Part shown: positions 8,645-17,777 of the stretch, one piece after another
How the letters are laid out: the number at the start of each line of letters is the position of its first letter
How positions within the stretch are numbered: the stretch's first letter is position 1
Assembly: GCF_003719335.1 (NCBI RefSeq)
Contig: NZ_RIAS01000002.1
Coordinates: forward strand, 124,001 to 188,000
Source of the DNA: Paenibacillus amylolyticus
GTDB lineage: Bacteria; Bacillota; Bacilli; Paenibacillales; Paenibacillaceae
Direction: 5' to 3'
Length of the DNA stretch: 64,000 nucleotides
Position numbers and translations under genes: made by a program
Notes under the pieces: model-generated
What the model was told of the DNA's origin: nothing
Seen by the model: the letters and a program-made list of their open reading frames with translations, nothing else
Database searches by the model: none

Positions 8645-9304
8645 ATGATCCTTAATAAAAAACGACTTTTGATGATCGGTTGCTGCCTTGCGTTTGTGAT
8701 CTTGCTTGTTCTAACCTACAGTTTCTACAAAGAAAAAAGAATGTATGAACAATACCTAACCTCGAATATCCGTCAAGATTTGGTTGATATGAAAAGTGCG
8801 ATCATCACGAATGATCGTATTTTTAACCGCATTTTGGAGAATGGCAAAATCATCAACGAGATGGTTGAGGACGGAGAGCAGGCAAGGCAGCTTCATGTTA
8901 ACCTCAGAGCTATGTCACAGATTATTGATAAGTATAACTTGATGAATCTTAGTTTTAGTCAGGAAAGCAGTTGGCTCGTAAAACCCGCACCACTATTCAT
9001 AAACGATTTGGGAGTAGAGGACATATGGCCACGTACACTTCACCGAATGCATATGACGTTTGATCCGTTGGATCAAACCAATCGTATGGTATCCCCAAAA
9101 CTAAAAGCCAGAATACAGGAGTACCAGCAGTTAAATCATCGGTGGTTGAATATCATTGGTGACTTTGAATCGACAATGATCGAAGAGAAGGACTGGCCTC
9201 AAATCCTATATGATCTGGAGCAAGAGACAAGAACTTATTTTAAGGAGAAAAATGTTGATTTTGTAGAGAATGACGTCTGGAGAGAGGCGTTGAGTCCCAG
9301 GTGA
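8645..9304 (+). CDS. Membrane-anchored protein of unknown function
   Basis: 219 residues after a clear AAGGAG. A single N-terminal membrane helix (LLMIGCCLAFVILLVLTYSF) anchors a mostly helical, charged extracytoplasmic domain containing several W and Y residues (SWLVKP, EDIWPRTLHRMHM, KDWPQILYDL). I do not recognise the family. It sits between the immunity cluster and the collagen-like gene and is followed by its own terminator, so it is probably an independent unit. Confidence 0.6.
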   Translation: MILNKKRLLMIGCCLAFVILLVLTYSFYKEKRMYEQYLTSNIRQDLVDMKSAIITNDRIFNRILENGKIINEMVEDGEQARQLHVNLRAMSQIIDKYNLMNLSFSQESSWLVKPAPLFINDLGVEDIWPRTLHRMHMTFDPLDQTNRMVSPKLKARIQEYQQLNHRWLNIIGDFESTMIEEKDWPQILYDLEQETRTYFKEKNVDFVENDVWREALSPR

Positions 9305-9338
9305 AATTGAAGAAAATAAGGGTAAAGCAGATAAGAGG

Positions 9339-9370
9339 AAGGACTATAGCAGAAGCTGTAGTTCTTTTTT
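9339..9370 (+). terminator. Rho-independent terminator
   Basis: AGGACTATAGC pairs with GCTGTAGTTCT (G-T wobbles, 4-nt loop) and runs into TTTTTT, directly downstream of the membrane-anchored gene. Confidence 0.75.
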
Positions 9371-9476
9371 ATTGGGCTGCGGTCATAGTTATTCGCACAC
9401 TCTCCGCATGTGCTGAAGACATAGTATAGGGCATATACTGTGGTTTACTGGCACTGGCCTAAGGAGTGTGGCGACT

Positions 9477-10454
9477 TTGAAGCATACGAACAAGGTGAAA
9501 ACGACTCTTCACTCATTAAGAAAGAGACATTCTTCAACGAAACGCTGTAACGATATTCCGAAAAAACGTAAAAAACGTTATGCCATACGTAAAGCTTTGG
9601 GAAGAAAAAGATGTGCTTACAAGCAGCGCGTGAGACAAAAGAAAGTATCCCGCAGACACAGAAATATTGCATTACCTCTTCCTGAAACGCAGGGACTGAT
9701 CGCACAACAAGGTTCCCAAGGCTTGACAGGTCCTCGGGGTGAGCGGGGTGAAGCAGGCAGTTTAGGAGTACAAGGTGTCGCTGGTCCTCGCGGTGAACGC
9801 GGTGAACCAGGAAGCACGGGAGCCCAAGGCCTGATTGGGCCACAAGGTGTAGCTGGTGAGCAGGGGCCTCCCGGAGTGCAGGGACCTGCTGGTCCTCGCG
9901 GCGAAAGCGGTGAACCGGGAAGTCCGGGAGCCCAAGGTCCGGTTGGCCCACAGGGTGTAGCTGGGGAACAGGGGCCACCCGGAGTGCAGGGACCTGCTGG
10001 TTCTCGCGGCGAAAGCGGTGAACCGGGAAGTCCGGGAGCCCAAGGTCCGGTTGGCCCACAGGGTATAGCTGGTGAGCAGGGGCCACCCGGAGTGCAGGGA
10101 CCAACAGGCCCTCCTGGTGAGCAAGGCCCGCCGGGCAGTATCCCCGGAATTCAGATCATTCCTACATCGGACCGCTACTTTTATTTCCCTGACACTGATT
10201 TGGATTTGTCGAATTCGGTTACAGTTTCTGCTAGTGAATTTGTTAATGATGAGGGAGGAAGTATATCTCAATTTGTGGGGATAGGCATGACGAGTTATTA
10301 CAATCTTTATATTAATGGGATCGTACAACCTGGCAATTCGTATGTGTTAACTGCAGATGGATTATTTATTCCATCTCAAAGCGGTGTCCTGTTTGCTGAA
10401 ACACCAGTCATTATTGAGATCGTTCAATTAACAGCGGTAATCCTAAACAAATGA
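9477..10454 (+). CDS. Collagen-like exosporium-type protein with C-terminal DUF4183 domain
   Basis: About 325 residues. AAGGAG at 9461-9466 overlaps a GTG at 9468 too closely, so TTG at 9477 is preferred; GTG would add three residues. The N-terminal ~70 residues are extremely basic ([17 protein letters not shown]). About 49 Gly-X-Y triplets follow (e.g. [16 protein letters not shown]), then a ~100-residue DUF4183-type beta domain ([13 protein letters not shown]). By analogy with BclA-like proteins, a trimeric collagen stalk with a globular head on the spore surface is expected. The basic leader could bind coat or DNA. The next gene encodes a stand-alone DUF4183 protein. Confidence 0.85.
   Translation: MKHTNKVKTTLHSLRKRHSSTKRCNDIPKKRKKRYAIRKALGRKRCAYKQRVRQKKVSRRHRNIALPLPETQGLIAQQGSQGLTGPRGERGEAGSLGVQGVAGPRGERGEPGSTGAQGLIGPQGVAGEQGPPGVQGPAGPRGESGEPGSPGAQGPVGPQGVAGEQGPPGVQGPAGSRGESGEPGSPGAQGPVGPQGIAGEQGPPGVQGPTGPPGEQGPPGSIPGIQIIPTSDRYFYFPDTDLDLSNSVTVSASEFVNDEGGSISQFVGIGMTSYYNLYINGIVQPGNSYVLTADGLFIPSQSGVLFAETPVIIEIVQLTAVILNK
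9846..10104 (+). repeat. 108-bp in-frame tandem repeat in the collagen region
   Basis: Near-identical units begin at 9846, 9954 and 10062 (GGTGTAGCTGG / GGTGTAGCTGG / GGTATAGCTGG), period 108 bp, i.e. 12 Gly-X-Y triplets. Two full copies and a partial third differ by a few bases. This is a length-variable region candidate. Confidence 0.85.
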
Positions 10455-10536
10455 AAATGGTTATATCATCTCATCCCTCTGCCTTCACTACTCTCAAATC
10501 TACTACATATACTATGTCAGGTAGGAGGTGAGAAAC

Positions 10537-10821
10537 ATGCCGCTTGTTACACCATTTCAGAACAGTTTAAGATTCGCCGCGACTATAGGGGATGGAACAG
10601 GAACCGGAGCAACGTTTGCAATCGCTGCGACGGCTTTTACGAACGATGCAGGTACAGCCGCAACAGCTTTTCCAGGCACGTTCAATTACTACAATCTCTA
10701 CGTTAATGGCCTTATGCAAACAGCAGATACATCCTCAGTTACCACCACTACACTTACAATCCCCGGTGGAGATGCATTAAATGATGGCACCCCAATTGTC
10801 GTACAATTTGTAGTGTCATAA
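10537..10821 (+). CDS. DUF4183 domain protein
   Basis: 94 residues from the ATG 7-8 nt after GTAGGAGGTG; the upstream GTG lies inside that site. The whole protein is one DUF4183 domain: FTNDAGTAATAF, FNYYNLYVNGLMQ and GTPIVVQFVV parallel the C-terminal domain of the preceding collagen-like protein ([32 protein letters not shown]). A role as partner or cap of the collagen-like spore-surface protein is inferred from adjacency and homology; a terminator follows. Confidence 0.8.
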   Translation: MPLVTPFQNSLRFAATIGDGTGTGATFAIAATAFTNDAGTAATAFPGTFNYYNLYVNGLMQTADTSSVTTTTLTIPGGDALNDGTPIVVQFVVS

Positions 10822-10853
10822 GGATTGCTTGAAGTGATTTAAACAAGTATTGT

Positions 10854-10885
10854 ACGGCTTCTATCTGTGATAGGAGCCGTTTTTC
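10854..10885 (+). terminator. Rho-independent terminator
   Basis: Perfect stem ACGGCTTCTATC / GATAGGAGCCGT with one G-T-type mismatch, a 3-nt loop and TTTTTCTT. Confidence 0.85.
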
Positions 10886-11017
10886 TTATTTTATCTATCA
10901 GAATAAAGAGGTGTAAGAATCCCGTAGATGCGTGAGAAGTTGAGGGATGAATCCGGATCATAAAGAAATATCCCCCGAATAGGACATTCTGAAGAGTTAA
11001 CTCATGGAGATCATGAA

Positions 11018-11482
11018 TTAACTCGTTTCTTTCTCTAGCACAAGTTCGAATGGGATAGAAATGTTATGTTGTTCGGCCGAGTTCGGACGTGCTTTAATCT
11101 CAAATGTAAGATTCAATGTTTCTGGTAGATCGCGGACTTGATCCGTTCTTGTTGTAATGTAATAATGTTTGTCTCCGAGCTTTAGAAGGTCGCCACTTAC
11201 AGTTTCAGCGAAAGGTTCACCTTGATTATAGAAGGTATATCCCAAATCGTTCTCGGACTGTCCGCCTCCCTTTATCTCATATCCAATCTGCAACTCGCTA
11301 TTGTTATACGTTGCATTGAGTAACGTGATCGTGATGCCATTTACTGTTTTGGTTTGAGTGGGAATATTAGGTTCAGGCAGCGCTGATTCTTCCGATGAGC
11401 CAGTAAAAAAGTAAAATACAGCGGGAAGAACCAATATAAGGATACCAAAGATTAGGGCAATGACTATGCTCTTTTTATTCAT
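11018..11482 (-). CDS. Membrane-anchored Ig-like domain protein (DUF4179/DUF5643-like)
   Basis: 154 residues from ATG with AAAGGAGC upstream. One N-terminal membrane helix (IVIALIFGILILVLPAVFYFF) precedes a beta-rich extracytoplasmic domain beginning KTVNGITITLLNATYNNSEL, the typical opening of the Ig-like domain found after DUF4179 in Firmicute anti-sigma-like proteins. No sigma factor is adjacent. It follows the exported 330-residue gene on the same strand, but a strong terminator lies between them. Confidence 0.6.
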   Translation of the reverse strand: MNKKSIVIALIFGILILVLPAVFYFFTGSSEESALPEPNIPTQTKTVNGITITLLNATYNNSELQIGYEIKGGGQSENDLGYTFYNQGEPFAETVSGDLLKLGDKHYYITTRTDQVRDLPETLNLTFEIKARPNSAEQHNISIPFELVLEKETS

Positions 11483-11506
11483 AAAAATTTCGTGCTCCTT
11501 TCATGA

Positions 11507-11539
11507 AATAAAGAGTGTACAGTCTGTACACTCTTTATT
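11507..11539 (-). terminator. Rho-independent terminator for the gene at 11561-12553
   Basis: Perfect 15-bp arms AATAAAGAGTGTACA / TGTACACTCTTTATT with a 3-nt loop. Read on the minus strand it lies 22 nt beyond the stop codon. Confidence 0.85.
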
Positions 11540-11560
11540 ACCCTAACTATATTAACATAA

Positions 11561-12553
11561 TTACAACTTCAGACTAAAATACGGAGTAGGAGACTCAGTA
11601 ACATACGAACTTTCAGAGGATATACTCAAGCCAACTGACAAAGGGTAACTTACAGATGGCGAGACAGTAAGCTTGCTAACTTTGTGTTTATAGTAACCTT
11701 CAACAGATGTTGTAAGCTCCGTGGAGTTACTCACAGAAGTGTGGTAACTAAGATACCCTCTATATGCAGCAAGGGAGTATGCTAAGGAACTTTGATCAAG
11801 CCGAAAAGTTACAAAGCTTCCGCCACTATCTGTCTTTTTGCTAATGGGAGTAATATTAGCCTCTTTTATAGGTTGCCCCGCCGTCACATAATTATATTTA
11901 CCAGTAAAGACTAGGTCATCCTGAGTACCTGTTTGGACTAACCCAGGTCCATGCCCCAATGCAAAGACATCTATGCCTCTGTTAACTGGCATTTTCAACC
12001 ATTCAAATCTCAAATTCAATTGATAATCTTTACTTCCCGTTTTAAATGCTTGCATAGTGTATTTCATATACCCGTCAGGTATTACATAATCCACTTCAGC
12101 ATTTGCTGCCCGGAGAGAAGTAGGAGAGTTCTGTTTCTTACCTAGTTTAAGTATAGCTTGTGGGTTCCCCTCAGCTTTTTCGTATTCTTTCATTTCTTGA
12201 TAGAATTCTTCTTCGGATAGAAGAACTCTTTCTTCAGAGCCTTCTACTGGAGTAAGTGTTGGCTCTGGTGTTGATTGTAGGGTAGACATTGCTTTACTGC
12301 TTTGATCTACTTTTACTTTAATGGTTTGCTTAACAAAATGAGTAGTTGTATCTGAAATTTCACCAGAAGCATATTTTTGAATCTCATCTTCTGATAAAAG
12401 GTCATTAATCTCTTTTTGTGACCATCCTGAATTCAATAATACCTCATTACCTTGGACTTGAGTCGATGCTGCACTAGAGACAGGCGTAAATAAGGATACT
12501 GACAAAACAATGGAAAGGGAACATTGAGCCAAATTTTTTAATATTTTATTCAA
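11561..12553 (-). CDS. Secreted protein of unknown function
   Basis: 330 residues. The leader MNKILKNLAQCSLSIVLSVS...VSSAAS is a signal peptide with Ala-x-Ala-like cleavage near residue 29. Residues 30-160 are charged and probably helical (LLSEDEIQKYASGE, LLSEEEFYQEMKEYEKAEG). The C-terminal half is Ser/Thr/Tyr-rich beta structure ending in TESPTPYFSLKL. I recognise no family. No transmembrane or cell-wall sorting signal is visible, so it is probably released. Confidence 0.6.
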   Translation of the reverse strand: MNKILKNLAQCSLSIVLSVSLFTPVSSAASTQVQGNEVLLNSGWSQKEINDLLSEDEIQKYASGEISDTTTHFVKQTIKVKVDQSSKAMSTLQSTPEPTLTPVEGSEERVLLSEEEFYQEMKEYEKAEGNPQAILKLGKKQNSPTSLRAANAEVDYVIPDGYMKYTMQAFKTGSKDYQLNLRFEWLKMPVNRGIDVFALGHGPGLVQTGTQDDLVFTGKYNYVTAGQPIKEANITPISKKTDSGGSFVTFRLDQSSLAYSLAAYRGYLSYHTSVSNSTELTTSVEGYYKHKVSKLTVSPSVSYPLSVGLSISSESSYVTESPTPYFSLKL

Positions 12554-12864
12554 TTACTTTCTCCTCACATATAGAATTTGTATAACAGTTGTTCATTGTA
12601 TATACAAATTATGCACATGTAAAATGTGGAATATAGGTGTATTTTTACATATCATCCTGTTCATCTTAATGGTAGTGCTGTATCCACACCCTATCTTAAA
12701 CTTGCTTCCATATGCTCCCTTATAATGATAGATATTATTTAAATCATAAACTATAATGAAAAGTCCTCTTCATTTGTCGATAATAGTATAGAAGACTCTA
12801 AAGATATTACATATGGAGCTCAACTACATATCCACAACCATTCTAACCCTCGCGAGGTACATTC
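12554..12864. other. Gene-free divergent intergenic region
   Basis: A+T-rich region between divergent genes. It contains the palindrome TTGTATATACAA at 12596-12607; a similar TGTATATACA occurs at 30933-30942. No ORF with a ribosome site was seen. Confidence 0.4.
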
Positions 12865-13869
12865 ATGAAACAAGGCATATATGAACAGCTTATCAACACA
12901 ATCATCAGGCAGGAGATTTCGGCGCTGGACCCGGATGTGTATCACATTGGGACCGAGAAACTGGATGCGGAGGAAGCGCGTAAACTGCTGTCCACATATT
13001 TGGCGGCGGTGACTCGGCGAGCGCTCAAGATTGTACGGGAACAGACGGAAGACAAGATGGCCGTATTAGAGCAGATTCGAACCTGCAATGAGATTATTAC
13101 AACCCTGAAAGGCACGTTGGGGGAAGAGGAGTATAACGACTTGCAACTGGATGAGCAGGGTGAGGTGCTGACCCATGTGTATTCCAAGCTGAACAGCATT
13201 CGTGCCATTCGGGATACCAAAATCATTCGTCCCGATACGCCAATTGCCCAAAGCTCGTTATTCACAGGTGCCAAATCTGAACCAAGTATGCTGTTGGAGT
13301 TGCAAAAAGAGATCGTGACCGCCGACCGGATCGATTGGCTGGTGTCTTTTATCAAATTCAGTGGGCTTCGCCTGCTGCTGGAACAGCTTCAGCAATTCAC
13401 ATCGGGTGGGGGCAAACTGCGGATCATTACAACCACCTATATGGAGGCAACCGACCTCAAAGCGATTACCGAACTTAGCAAATTACCGAACACCGAAATC
13501 CAGATTTCGTATGATACCAAAGTCACCCGGCTGCACGCCAAAACATATATCTTCCACCGCGATACGGGATTCACCACCGCTTATGTCGGCTCTTCGAACC
13601 TGTCCAACCCGGCCCTGACCAGTGGCATGGAGTGGAATCTCAAGGTGACGGAGAAGGATTCCCTGGATGTCCTGCGCAAGATCGAAGCAACCTTCGAGAG
13701 TTACTGGAATGACCGCGAATTTACGAGATACATTCCTGAGGATCAGGAGCATGAGGCACAGCTGAGAGCAGCTCTGAACCGCAAAAAAGACCCATCCGGA
13801 CACTTCCACCTCGACATTCAGCCTTACGATTATCAAAAGGAAGTGCTGGAACAGCTATCGTCTAGTTAG
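12865..13869 (+). CDS. DUF3427-type PLD/helicase protein, truncated before the helicase motor
   Basis: 334 residues. The N-terminal ~110 residues form a helical region. Residues ~125-300 are a phospholipase-D-like nuclease domain with LHAKTYIFHRDTGF (H-x-K) and YVGSSNLSNPALTSG. The protein ends at QPYDYQKEVLEQLSSS and then a stop. PYDYQKE is the Q-motif-like entry to the DEAD/DEAH motor in full-length homologues (around 1000 residues, PLD + helicase + DUF3427). The motor and DUF3427 part are missing and are not found elsewhere in the window. G+C is visibly higher than in the following island. Probably a disrupted gene; the residual PLD domain may or may not be active. Confidence 0.75.
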   Translation: MKQGIYEQLINTIIRQEISALDPDVYHIGTEKLDAEEARKLLSTYLAAVTRRALKIVREQTEDKMAVLEQIRTCNEIITTLKGTLGEEEYNDLQLDEQGEVLTHVYSKLNSIRAIRDTKIIRPDTPIAQSSLFTGAKSEPSMLLELQKEIVTADRIDWLVSFIKFSGLRLLLEQLQQFTSGGGKLRIITTTYMEATDLKAITELSKLPNTEIQISYDTKVTRLHAKTYIFHRDTGFTTAYVGSSNLSNPALTSGMEWNLKVTEKDSLDVLRKIEATFESYWNDREFTRYIPEDQEHEAQLRAALNRKKDPSGHFHLDIQPYDYQKEVLEQLSSS

Positions 13870-14021
13870 AAAAGAGAAATAATCTTTACTTTTTGTATAA
13901 TATTATTTTGATTATGAAGGAAAGATCTAGGAATAAAGTTCTATTTAGCAAAATGTCTATCTGTTATACTTAAAGAATGATACTAGTTCAAGTATAAATG
14001 CCGCTACAAGGAGGAAATTTT

Positions 14022-14969
14022 ATGCCACAATGGCCTCATATTTATTCTGAAGTTTTAAAAACTCCTTATGAAGAGGGAAGATCAAGTCTTTGTGTGATTA
14101 CTGGATATAGCTCCTCTGCTTTTGTCCATCACCTTTTACATGCATATGACAGAGTGCAAATTGACTTGATTTTGGGTATGGTGAAGCAACAACCTATAAC
14201 TATTTGGGATCATAATGAGTATATTAGACTTGTACAAGATACTGGTAGATTACGTGTTCGTTATTATAAAGGAACCCCTCCGATCCATATGAAGGCAGTT
14301 TTATGGAAAGCAGAACATGGTAAACCCGAAATAGCATATGCCGGCTCTTCTAACCTGACTTGGCATGGATTTAGAGATTATCAAGAGCTAATGATCTCAG
14401 TAGATCCAAGGGAAATATTGAATGCTTTTCCTGATGATCATATGTTGAAGGATTGTGTTGACCCTGATATATTTGAACATTTTAATATGCTTTATCAGAG
14501 AGAACCTGAGATATCCGAGATTGATACATCAGCCATTGGTGCGATAGCTAAAAATTGTCCTAGTGTAATATTAAGATTAACCCAAAAAAGAGATAATCAA
14601 GTGCATGATAGAAGTGGATTGAACTGGGGGCAGAGAGAAAGAAGAGAACCTAATCAAGCTTACATTCCTATCTCCAGTGAAATACATAAAGAAGATCCTG
14701 AATTTTTCCCTGATTTGGCTGTGGAATTTACTGTTATAACGGATGATGGAGAAAGTTTTGTTTGTACAGTCGCTCAACAAGGAAGAAAAGCAATTCATAC
14801 TAATCATGATAACAGTATACTAGGAAGGTATTTTAGAAGAAGACTGGGAGTAGCTTCGGGAGCAAAAGTCGAAAGATTGCATCTTGAACGTTACGGAAGA
14901 GACTCAGTGACCATTTATAAAATGAATGACGATACTTATTATATGGATTTTAGTCAGAGAAGGGGATAG
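14022..14969 (+). CDS. NgoFVII-family (PLD-type) restriction endonuclease
   Basis: 315 residues from the ATG 6-7 nt after AAGGAGG; an in-frame ATG at 13998 lies upstream of that site. The PLD-type catalytic segment is at H89-M-K91 (PIHMKAVLW) with YAGSSNLTWHGF at ~106-117; enzymes of this class (e.g. BfiI) dimerise to form one active site and cut without Mg2+. The C-terminal part (AYIPISSEIHKEDPEFFPD to the end) resembles the B3-like recognition domain of NgoFVII-type enzymes. It starts the A+T-rich defence operon, with only 2 nt before the Z1 gene. Likely the specificity and cleavage subunit. Confidence 0.8.
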   Translation: MPQWPHIYSEVLKTPYEEGRSSLCVITGYSSSAFVHHLLHAYDRVQIDLILGMVKQQPITIWDHNEYIRLVQDTGRLRVRYYKGTPPIHMKAVLWKAEHGKPEIAYAGSSNLTWHGFRDYQELMISVDPREILNAFPDDHMLKDCVDPDIFEHFNMLYQREPEISEIDTSAIGAIAKNCPSVILRLTQKRDNQVHDRSGLNWGQRERREPNQAYIPISSEIHKEDPEFFPDLAVEFTVITDDGESFVCTVAQQGRKAIHTNHDNSILGRYFRRRLGVASGAKVERLHLERYGRDSVTIYKMNDDTYYMDFSQRRG

Positions 14970-14971
14970 AA

Positions 14972-16936
14972 ATGATATTAGGATCAAAGGTTACAAGACT
15001 ATCAAGAATTTTAGAGCAGGATGGTTTAGATCAATATGAGGTCGTAAAGATTAAAAATAATGCTATAGAGTTACTTGGAAAAGTCGGAACACTTAATTCC
15101 CCAACTTGTCAAGGTCTGCTTTTTGGCCAAATTCAAAGTGGGAAAACAAATAATATGCTAATGTCCACAGCACTTGCGGCAGACAATGGCTTCAGGTTAT
15201 TCATAATTCTCACATCAGACAACATTTGGTTATATGATCAAACATTAGATAGAATTAATCAATCATTGCCAGGTATGCAAGCTTTAGGTAAGGATCAATG
15301 GATGATGGCTCACCCTGAACGAGTTCAAACAGCACTACAAACAGGTGGCTTAATACTAATGGCGACTAAGAATACCCACATTCTTCAATCGCTTATAGAT
15401 TTTTTAGAAATGCATTGTTCAGAGGGAATGAGGCCTATTATCTTTGATGATGAAGCGGATCAAGCTAGTCTTAATACCCTGCTAAATAACGATACTGATG
15501 ATTTAAGCGGTGTTAATGAGGCTATCGTTAGTATACGAAGTTACTTTGAAAATCATGTTTACGTTCAAGTTACAGCCACTCCACAATCCCTCTTTCTTCA
15601 ACATTCGGAGAGTGATTTTGCACCAGAATTTACTGTAACTTTTGAGCCTGGAAATGGATACGTAGGAGGAGAGGAATTTTTTGAAACAGAGCAAAATCTT
15701 TCACCTATGCGACTTTTCCCGGATAACGAAGTTGATAATATAATTACTTCCGATTTACTAGATGTTGAGGAAAGCTGGGAGGCTGTACCCACCGGACTTA
15801 GAAAGGCACTATGTTCATTTTTTGTAGCTGCATCATCTAAACTTATAGCAGGGGATGGAAACTCTTTTTCATGCGTTTGTCATGTTAGTCAACGTCAAGA
15901 CCCTCATAAAAGAATAGGTCAGATTGTTAATAGTTTTGTAACTAGGGTTACTCGATCCATGTCTGATCCTGATTCTCATGATAGCAATCTTATAATCGAG
16001 TATTTAAGAGAAGCATATGATGATATGATTCTAACTAATGATAACCCGCCGTCTTTTCAAGATGTGATTAAAGAAATTAATGAATGTATAAATAGTACAA
16101 GCGTTCAACTGCTTATTTCAGGTTCTAGATCAGCTACTTATAGTTCACCGTTCAATATTTTAATTGGAGGAAATCGAATTGGTCGTGGTGTGACTATTAA
16201 GAGATTGTTGGTGACTTACTACGGACGAACAAGTAAATCTCCACAGGTTGATACTATACTTCAGCATTCTAGAATGTATGGTTACCGGAAGAACGATATG
16301 GATGTTATGAGGTTTTATATTTCGAGCTCTTTATTAGAAATTTTCAGAGGTGTACATGAGTCACATAAGCAACTATGGTCAATGGCCCGTCAAATTGAGC
16401 CAACAGATATGCAAGCGATTGTATTATCTAGAACCACTCACTCCCTATTGAGGGCAACTCGTACAAGTGTTGTCTATATTGATTCCTTAGCCTTCTATAT
16501 GCCTGGAAAGAGATATTTTCCTTATACTCCTCTGATAAAAAATGTAGCAGTTTTAGATAGTATGTTGTTACCTTATATGGGTTCTAGTCAATTAATGCAG
16601 GTTCCAATAGATATGCTTATCGATATCTTAAACCTTACAGCATCCGATGAGACTGGGGTGGGTTCATGGGATGATGAAGCCATAAAAACATGTTTGAAAA
16701 ATATGAAATTAATGTTCAATAACAGGGGATTTATTGAAGTGAGAAGAACGGATATCAGTAGGGGTTACCGAGCGTTGCTTTCTGGCGGATCAGACCGATT
16801 TGACCCATCAGGGCCAACTTTAACAATGTACAGATTTAATGGAAAAGTTGAGCATGGCTGGGGAGGACAACCATTCTGGGTTCCAAATTTAAGATTCCCC
16901 GATGGTAAAAGATATTTCATGTTTACAGTACTCTAA
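14972..16936 (+). CDS. Z1-domain (PF10593-type) helicase-like ATPase of a restriction system
   Basis: 654 residues, 2 nt after the endonuclease stop. Walker A is GQIQSGKT (52-59), Walker B IIFDDEAD (156-163), motif III QVTATPQS (199-206), and the late helicase motifs are GGNRIGRGVTIKRL and LQHSRMYGYR (~397-440). The arrangement matches the Z1 domain family, SF2-like NTPases found with Dcm-type methyltransferases, Vsr and nuclease genes in defence islands. It probably couples ATP use to translocation or activation of the PLD nuclease. The second RecA-like half and a C-terminal tail of ~200 residues appear complete. Confidence 0.85.
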   Translation: MILGSKVTRLSRILEQDGLDQYEVVKIKNNAIELLGKVGTLNSPTCQGLLFGQIQSGKTNNMLMSTALAADNGFRLFIILTSDNIWLYDQTLDRINQSLPGMQALGKDQWMMAHPERVQTALQTGGLILMATKNTHILQSLIDFLEMHCSEGMRPIIFDDEADQASLNTLLNNDTDDLSGVNEAIVSIRSYFENHVYVQVTATPQSLFLQHSESDFAPEFTVTFEPGNGYVGGEEFFETEQNLSPMRLFPDNEVDNIITSDLLDVEESWEAVPTGLRKALCSFFVAASSKLIAGDGNSFSCVCHVSQRQDPHKRIGQIVNSFVTRVTRSMSDPDSHDSNLIIEYLREAYDDMILTNDNPPSFQDVIKEINECINSTSVQLLISGSRSATYSSPFNILIGGNRIGRGVTIKRLLVTYYGRTSKSPQVDTILQHSRMYGYRKNDMDVMRFYISSSLLEIFRGVHESHKQLWSMARQIEPTDMQAIVLSRTTHSLLRATRTSVVYIDSLAFYMPGKRYFPYTPLIKNVAVLDSMLLPYMGSSQLMQVPIDMLIDILNLTASDETGVGSWDDEAIKTCLKNMKLMFNNRGFIEVRRTDISRGYRALLSGGSDRFDPSGPTLTMYRFNGKVEHGWGGQPFWVPNLRFPDGKRYFMFTVL

Positions 16937-16981
16937 TAGAAGAACCTTAGGAGCTAGCAGACGTTAATTGAGGTGTGGTTT

Positions 16982-17710
16982 GTGAATTTAAATCCTGACA
17001 ATCCATTGATAATTAAAATTGAAAAGCATATAGAACAAGCAATCCGCAGATATAAAAAAAACTTCAAGTCGTTTTCAACTAAAGAGGAACATGGCTCTGG
17101 TGCAGTTGCTGAATGGTTTGGATTATTCAATGATCTATATTTGCTCGGTCCAATTGAAGATGAGAATACTAGAATTGATTTTGAATTTAATCATAGACTA
17201 CTGAGTCCACGGACTGAAGAATCAACAATTGGTGCTGACTTAATAGTGACTTTGACAATAAACCTTCCAGATTTGAAGGTAGAAAAAGGCCTCTTAATAC
17301 AGCACAAGCTTGATTCAAATAATTACTCCAAAAATAAGAGCGATGTTAAAGTTGATACAAAATTATTAAAGAAACAAGTAAAAGACATGCTTAGTTTCTC
17401 ACCCTGTTCTTACGTAATGATATCATCAATTCACGGATTTGATATGATTCCAGCTATAGAATTAAATGGTGCTGAGAAAATAAAGAAAGATGTATTGGAG
17501 AACTATTCCAATACCACATTCAGCTATTTTATTACTAGATTATTTGTGCCATGCTTTACCGGAGACCAAAAAATTACGAGTGAAGTTGCAGAGGCTAACA
17601 ATCTATCAGAGTTATTGATTAAAATTGGTACTAGAAGAAATATTCAAGATAGTTTAGGTTTAAATAAACCTAAAAGTCCTAACACCCCTAAGAAAAAACC
17701 AAATAAGTAA
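16982..17710 (+). CDS. Candidate PD-(D/E)XK-type protein of the restriction operon
   Basis: 242 residues from the GTG 6 nt after GAGGTG; a GTG at 16973 overlaps that site. I do not recognise a named family. Residues ~70-108 contain a plausible PD-(D/E)XK core: E (RTEEST), IGADLIVTLTI (D), then LLIQHKL, i.e. an acidic residue and Q-x-K on the following strand. The Lys/Pro-rich tail (KPKSPNTPKKKPNK) could contact DNA. It is the last gene before a strong terminator, cotranscribed with the PLD nuclease and Z1 ATPase, so it is probably a third subunit or accessory nuclease. Confidence 0.6.
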   Translation: MNLNPDNPLIIKIEKHIEQAIRRYKKNFKSFSTKEEHGSGAVAEWFGLFNDLYLLGPIEDENTRIDFEFNHRLLSPRTEESTIGADLIVTLTINLPDLKVEKGLLIQHKLDSNNYSKNKSDVKVDTKLLKKQVKDMLSFSPCSYVMISSIHGFDMIPAIELNGAEKIKKDVLENYSNTTFSYFITRLFVPCFTGDQKITSEVAEANNLSELLIKIGTRRNIQDSLGLNKPKSPNTPKKKPNK

Positions 17711-17745
17711 ACAGAAAAGGCTGGGTTTCCCAGCCTTTTCTGTTT
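17709..17745 (+). terminator. Strong rho-independent terminator of the nuclease-Z1 operon
   Basis: Perfect 17-bp stem (AAACAGAAAAGGCTGGG and its complement) with a 3-nt loop, overlapping the stop codon of the preceding gene. It can work in both directions. Confidence 0.9.
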
Positions 17746-17777
17746 ACTTTAGGGCTGCTTTATCTCTATGCTTGATG

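Noticed and set aside
9846..10104. Regularly repeated DNA considered as a CRISPR array
   Set aside because: Units are contiguous, in frame and coding for Gly-X-Y; there are no unique spacers and no cas genes.
9445..10328. Long minus-strand ORFs opposite the collagen-like gene
   Set aside because: Their repetitive products ([17 protein letters not shown]) are by-products of the 108-bp Gly-X-Y repeat read in antisense.
10994..11024. Inverted repeat GAGTTAACTCATG / CATGAATTAACTC
   Set aside because: Overlaps the stop of the 11018 gene but has no T run on either strand; not called as a terminator.
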